Program-made: the position numbers and the translations under genes
Source: Mycobacterium sp. GA-2829
Lineage (GTDB): Bacteria > Actinomycetota > Actinomycetes > Mycobacteriales > Mycobacteriaceae
Direction: 5' to 3'
Assembly (NCBI RefSeq): GCF_001499965.1
Contig: NZ_LQIT01000021.1
Location: 26,051-90,050 of the forward strand
Length of the DNA: 64,000 bases
The notes under the pieces: generated by a model
Told to the model about the DNA's origin: nothing
What the model saw: only the letters and a program-made list of their open reading frames with translations
Databases searched by the model: none
Shown here: piece after piece, positions 63,558 through 64,000 of the stretch
Layout of the letters: each line of letters starts with the position of its first letter
Numbering within the stretch: the stretch's first letter is position 1

Positions 63558-64000
63558 GTGAAAACTGTCGGGATAATGTCGATGCAGCGCATCCACAATT
63601 ACGGGTCGACGCTGCAGGCATACAGCCTCCGACGCCTGATCGAGGAGACCGCTCCAGACGCGCGCGTATCGTTTCTGGACTACCGCCCGGGCCGAGTTCT
63701 CGTGGATGACTCTGCCGCGCCAATGTCGAAGGCCGGCCGCATTCTCGCGAAACTGCGCGAATACAACGCAGTTGACGCACCGCTTGGTGACCGGCTTCGG
63801 TTCTTCGACCACAAGCGGGCATACGGGAACCGGTACTTCGAGGCAGTCGGCATAGGGTCGACACCGAATCACGACCTCCACGTTGACTGCCAAGTCATCG
63901 GAAGTGACGAGGTGTTCAACTGCGTGCAAGCCAACAGCAACGTCGGATATGCCCGTGACCTGTTCGGCCACGGGTCGCCTGCAAGGCGTCTCATCTCGTA
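63558..64000 (+). CDS. Polysaccharide pyruvyl transferase family protein (partial, cut by window edge)
   Basis: The frame opens at GTG 63558 with AGGGGAAGA upstream and stays open to the window end, giving about 147 residues. The N-terminus MKTVGIMSMQRIHNYGSTLQ followed by AYSLRRLIEE, and later VIGSDEVFNCVQANSNVGYA, match the polysaccharide pyruvyl transferase (CsaB/WcaK-type) fold. Such enzymes add pyruvate ketals to surface glycans or glycolipids. It is 113 bp after the polymerase gene on the same strand, supporting a polysaccharide cluster that continues beyond the window. Confidence 0.82.
   Translation, partial: MKTVGIMSMQRIHNYGSTLQAYSLRRLIEETAPDARVSFLDYRPGRVLVDDSAAPMSKAGRILAKLREYNAVDAPLGDRLRFFDHKRAYGNRYFEAVGIGSTPNHDLHVDCQVIGSDEVFNCVQANSNVGYARDLFGHGSPARRLIS

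Overview
The window is high-GC actinobacterial chromosome from a mycobacterium, most likely a fast-growing Mycolicibacterium. The evidence is a complete str operon (rpsL, rpsG, fusA, tuf), rpoB-rpoC, rplJ-rplL, the Mce ATPase mkl, mycolic-acid methyltransferases, a mycofactocin operon, a PE-PPE-domain protein and a cutinase. Gene order largely mirrors M. tuberculosis Rv0697-Rv0642 read backwards, as recalled from memory, with lineage-specific insertions. The RpoB N-terminus ([15 protein letters not shown]) resembles the M. smegmatis form. I saw no rRNA, tRNA, CRISPR array, insertion sequence or phage genes.

Layout. (1) 1-5453: mycofactocin operon mftABCDEF on the minus strand (mftF runs off the left edge), including the 30-residue precursor gene mftA, with mftR divergent. 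(2) 5554-11985: an ECF sigma factor translationally coupled to a triple-VOC protein, a ferredoxin-reductase-type flavoprotein, an Lrp regulator divergent from an arginine-catabolic pair (DDAH-fold hydrolase plus ornithine aminotransferase), and a mycofactocin-type SDR that may use the cofactor made next door. (3) 12108-19072: universal stress protein, SHOCT membrane protein, cutinase, then the str operon with a recognisable promoter and tuf terminator. (4) 19382-29619: TetR regulator, paired DUF3558 and paired DUF3060 envelope proteins, a fatty-acid catabolic block (fadE8-like, two crotonases, PaaX regulator), a cupin, a PAP2-type membrane phosphatase, endonuclease IV and an MDR reductase. (5) 29692-40699: rpoC and rpoB with terminator and candidate promoter, a small secreted protein, mkl, rplL, rplJ and the L10 leader RNA. 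(6) 40785-49719: a repeat micro-ORF, ROK kinase, EEP phosphatase, nucleotidyltransferase, WYL regulator, DUF2243 protein, a bd-type quinol oxidase, a GNAT enzyme, two DinB proteins and a TetR regulator. (7) 49810-58890: MpaB-type oxygenase, a pair of related small secreted proteins bracketing a forward block of acyltransferase, ABC1 kinase, lipase and two mycolate methyltransferases, then a PE-PPE hydrolase with an acidic tail. (8) 59290-64000: DUF1800 and DUF1501 proteins, an O-antigen-ligase-like polymerase and a truncated polysaccharide pyruvyl transferase, an accessory surface-polysaccharide locus with locally lower GC.

A cross-cutting feature is a set of 49-64 bp intergenic palindromes in at least five sequence families. 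Most start within about 20 bp of a stop codon. Two families recur at distant sites and one occurs as a tandem pair. Most probably end transcription, but one sits inside the fadE8-echA run with almost no room for a downstream promoter.

All assignments come from reading the sequence and remembered family knowledge. No database search was run.
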